DNA of 64,000 nt. Source: Psoroptes ovis (taxonomy: Eukaryota > Arthropoda > Arachnida > Sarcoptiformes > Psoroptidae). Numbering within the stretch: position 1 is the stretch's first letter; the number at the start of each line of letters is the position of its first letter. Position numbers and translations under genes: made by a program. A model generated the notes under the pieces. That model did no database searches and was not told the DNA's origin. It was given only the letters and a program-made list of their open reading frames with translations. Where the stretch lies: NCBI GenBank assembly GCA_002943765.1, contig PQWQ01000012.1, positions 1,563,501 through 1,627,500 of the forward strand, written 5' to 3'. Positions 60,187 to 64,000 of this stretch are shown here, one piece after another.

Positions 60187-62585
60187 TGTTTTGTTGTATG
60201 ATTCATGATCATATTCAATCAATCAAAAATCAAAATGAAAATCGATAAACTGTGAAAACAAAAGAAAATTTTTCAAATAATTAAGAATCGAAGAATAAAA
60301 ATCGATAAATCGAAATAAACTTACATAATTAAGAATCAATTAAAAATTTAAATTAAAATTTGAACTTGATTTAATTTAAGTTAAATTAAATAACAAAATA
60401 ACAACTTGTTTACAATATTTCAACATAAATTTTTTTTTTTATTATTTGTTCGATGTTTATTAGATTTGATATGTAAACAACAACAACAATCAAAAATAAT
60501 GAAAAACATTGATGATTGGTGGCTGGTTGATGGCGGTTATCATCAGCCATTATCAGCCATCATTTTAATTCAGAATTGATCATTGGAAGTAGTGGTCGAT
60601 TATGTTTTATTAATATTTGAAAATCAAAAACAATATTTACAAAAATTATTCAATTTTTCTGGGAGCAACTCCCCAAAAGCTTTTTGAATATTGAAAAATA
60701 AAAATACAATTGTATCTATATGTATCGGTATAATATCCATACAACATCATAATAATAATAATAAATAATAATTGAAAGAACAGACTGATGGTTAAAATAA
60801 TAGAAAAATATAACACAGTTATTTTCAATATATTGAAAAATTTAAAACTAAAAAAAAATATCGAAATTAGTAGCTTGAAGTATCGATAGATGGCGCCTTG
60901 TTTTGCGTAGTTCAATTTTTCTATTTTTTTAAAATTTTTCAAAATTTTGATTTTTTTTTTTTTGATTAATTTGATTTTAATTAATTTTTCCATAATTAAT
61001 TTGATTCGCAATCAAAGAATGGCGAGAAATTCCATGATAATTTATCATCCATTAAAATCATGATGGATGAACATCAACACACATATGTTCCATTCGTATA
61101 TGTGTTCAGCAAACAAAAGTTTGATTTTTTATTATCCATAAATCATAGATATACCAAAGGTGTGTATGTAACCTTTATATTTGATTGACATGTGAAAACA
61201 TATTCGAGAGAACGTTTTTTGTATATTTCATATTTGTACAAATCAAAAGAAATATTATTATGATGTAATAGTCTGAATAAATAAATAAACAACTAAAATG
61301 AAAATCTTTAAGGCTTCAAAGACAGTAAACTGAATCATTAAGATTCCGAAGACAATAGAAGACTTCAATAGAATATCAGCATCACCATCACCATCACGAC
61401 CACGACACACCAACACAGATATTGTTCGCTATGAATGAATCGAAAATATGAAAAATTATCAACGAAATATTATGTAATAATCATTAATATGTGAAATATT
61501 GAAAGCATCTAAAATTGGCAGCAAACAAACAAACAAACAGATCCAAATCCAACAAAGTGAAAAATGAATTTGACAAATCATTTGTCAATCTTGAATACCG
61601 AAGAGACTGAATCGAATGATTCATTGTCATTTAATGAATTCAATTAATGAATTTATTTTGTTTATTTATTTTAATTAATCATAAATTAATTAATCATAAA
61701 TTAATTAATTATTCCACGTTTCAAATGAACAATAAGAGTGGACACATTTGTAAAAAAATGAATATTTATGTATGTATTTTCGTTGATATTTTTTGTTGTC
61801 AAATTTGAATGGGAAAAAAATTGAATGAATGAATGAATCAATGAATAAATGTAGGATTGAATTAGTCATAGGATCGTTTTTTTGTTAATATGGGGACACA
61901 TTAACATTAATAATAATGAATTATTACAACAAAAAATAAGCAAAGGGGAGAAAATGAATAAAAGTAATTCAGTGTATTTTGTGTTTCAATCAGTGTTTGG
62001 TGTTGGTTTGGTGTTGTGTGTGCGTATTCACAAGAAATGATGGAAATTTGGGAAAAATTAGAAATAAAATGACACAAAATCGCTTCGTTTTGTTCAATAT
62101 AATTCGATCGATCGAAAAATCAATCGATGTGTACTGCTGCTGGTGGTGGTCGTGGTAAAGGTGATGATAATTTATTGATAATATTTCTATAATTAAATAT
62201 AATAATACATTTGGATGATAATACAATTGGGGTTGTCCGAAAAGTTCGGCTGATTCGAATCATTGATTTCGAATTCGAAAAATGGCCAGAACTTTTCGGA
62301 CAACTTAATACATTGAGTTGTGAATGAATGGAGATTCGATGATGATAATGATAATGATAATGATGAAAAGGCAGAAAAAATTTGAAATTTTGAAAAATTT
62401 CGCAATTTAAGATACATGAAATTCATATGATAAATGATTTAAGCTCATATTTGTATTATTATTATTATTATTTGAAAAATGATGAATCAATCTTGAACCA
62501 CGTCAAACGATGATAATGATAATGTCTATGGTTCGATATCAATTTGATTAATTAATAATGAATACATTTGAATTAATTTATTTGT
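60187..62585. other. Intergenic stretch
   Basis: No gene supported. GATGGCGG near 60530 and AGATGGCGCC near 60890 are YY1-like words upstream of the zinc finger gene. A TIR MITE sits at 62231-62305. The rest is simple AT sequence. Confidence 0.45.
62231..62305. repeat. 75-bp TIR MITE
   Basis: GGTTGTCCGAAAAGTTC opens the element and GAACTTTTCGGACAACT closes it, followed by TA at 62306-62307. A well-preserved copy of the family. Confidence 0.75.
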
Positions 62586-63990
62586 TTATTTATGATTGAT
62601 TTCTATCGGATGACAATGATTATTATTATCAGCATTATTGTTAATTGTTATTTCAATCATCGGTAATGATGTTGTTGCTGTTATTGTTGGATGATGTATA
62701 ATTGTGGTCGTCGTTGATGATGATGATGATGATTTTATCATTGTATTTGAATCATTCAATAAAAATGGATTATCCATTGTTGTTGTGGATATTGTAGATG
62801 ATGAATGTGTTTCTATTGTGGCCAATGGAATTGTTTTCATTATTGTTGTTTCTGTTGGTGTCAATAAATCATTGGTATTATCAACTGTAATACGATGATC
62901 TTTGAGTTGTGATGATTTTGTTGTTGTTGATGCTGTCGATGCTGATGATAATGTATTTAAACGTTGCATCGATGATGAACGTATATTTGAATAATAATTA
63001 TTATCATTATAATTCCATTGATTAATAATATAATCATCGATTGATAAATTTAATTTTTTCGATGGTGTCGATGGTGGTGAATGAGTATCGGCATTTAATT
63101 TTTTATTATTATTCATATTATTAATATTATCATTATCATAATTATTCGAGGTTGTTCTCGTGCACATATGATTATGTAAATTGACCAATATTGGCCGATC
63201 ACCGGATGATATCATTGATGATGACATTGAACTTTCTGATGTAAATTTTTTCGATTGTTGTTGATTATGTCTTAATGAATTCGATATAATATCAATGAAT
63301 GATTTACGATCAGGAAATATATCCGATGATAAACGTTTATGTTTTGTTGTATTTATTGTTGTTGTTGGATAAAGTAAATTTTGTTTCGGTATTTGATTTT
63401 CTTTATTATTATTATTATTATTATCATGATTATCATTATTTTGATGACATTTTTCCATTTTAGAATCATTAATGCTGTGATTATTTATTTCACCATTAAT
63501 AATTGTATCACAGAAATTTTCTCCTAAACCAGAATCACAACAAACATTATTATTGATCATTGTTGATGATGACAATGGCAGTGTTGTTGATGTCGATGTT
63601 GCAGGTATTGTTTGTTTTTCCGCATCATCAACTATTGAATGTAATTGTTTTTGATGATTATGTGCATGATCCAGATGATCATCTAATGAACTGATCGATG
63701 ATAATGTCATCGATGATGATTTCGAATCACTTGTTTCTGAACGTAATTTTGTTCTTTTAGCTAAATCATTATGATGATTATTATCAACACTCTCATCATC
63801 ATCTTCGACATCTTCTTCTTCTTCAAGATCTGATGTTTGATTGTTATTTTCATTTATTTGTTCTTGTTTAAGATCATTATTTGTTGTTAATAATAATGAA
63901 TTATTATTATCAACAACAACAGTAACATCATTATCATTATCCATTGATAACCATGGATGTTGTAAACATTCATCACAAGTTAATCGTTTT
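62586..63990 (-). CDS. 3' exon of a Ser/Thr protein kinase gene (partial, continues beyond the window)
   Basis: An acceptor (TTCCATTTAG, 64000-63991) is followed by an exon whose frame reads KRLTCDECLQHPWLSMDNDN. The Arg-Leu-Thr...Glu-Cys-Leu-Gln-His-Pro-Trp-Leu pattern is the end of a protein kinase domain (subdomain XI), of the type common in CAMK-group kinases such as DAPK/DRAK and MLCK. A ~450-residue tail follows, rich in Ser, Thr, Asn and Asp, with a long acidic run (LEEEEDVEDDDESVD), ending at 62586. The tail has no recognised domain. The catalytic core lies off the right edge, so the kinase subfamily is open. Confidence 0.75.
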
Positions 63991-64000
63991 CTAAATGGAA

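Noticed and set aside
60646..61011. 121-codon minus frame
   Set aside because: It is nearly all Ile/Lys/Phe from AT-rich simple sequence and has no motif; chance is the better explanation.

Overview
This is an AT-rich eukaryotic window. It has small GT-AG introns (54-111 nt where I could resolve them), Ser/Asn/Asp/Gln-rich proteins encoded by long GAT/ATC and CAA runs, abundant microsatellites and metazoan gene families. The style and gene content fit an arthropod, most likely an acariform (dust-mite-like) mite. That assignment is inference from composition and protein resemblance, not from a search.

Layout. Positions 1-20.3 kb are mostly non-coding, with microsatellites, several ~75-bp terminal-inverted-repeat MITEs, and scattered short coding-like islands that I could not join into genes. 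20.3-25.8 kb (-) holds a five-exon AF10/AF17 (Alhambra-type) chromatin reader with a PHD/extended-PHD module and the C-terminal leucine zipper. 27.1-32.3 kb (+) is a tandem duplication of a DUF4781-like gene; the first copy has a frame break and the second is truncated. 32.3-34.05 kb (-) is a TAF1A-like RNA polymerase I factor subunit. 34.9-36.5 kb (-) is an unrecognised 499-residue three-exon gene that shares its 5' end with the TAF1A-like gene; a third, broken copy of that 5' end lies at 43.1 kb.

36.96-41.71 kb is a mobile-element block. Its core is an apparently intact DNA transposon with 358-bp terminal inverted repeats and a three-exon, 792-residue transposase (zinc knuckles, DDE of the IS5/PIF-Harbinger clan, SWIM finger). 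Two hAT-type MITEs in opposite orientation and a piggyBac-type MITE (TTAA ends) lie nearby.

From 43.4 kb the window is gene-dense: a small TOM5-like membrane protein (+), SRD5A3 polyprenol reductase (+), MTAP (-, convergent), a secreted MAM-like protein (-), a four-exon eight-finger C2H2 protein (-), a GMC oxidoreductase with a ~300-residue low-complexity insertion and an altered active site (+), a secreted Cys-type glutathione peroxidase (+), a two-finger C2H2 protein (-), and the 3' end of a protein kinase gene running off the right edge (-).

There is no operon-like organisation. The genes are independent, with basic metabolic and transcription functions interleaved with the transposon cluster. 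The points of most interest are the intact transposon, the serial reuse of one 5' gene end, the duplicated DUF4781-like locus and the GMC protein lacking its usual catalytic histidine.
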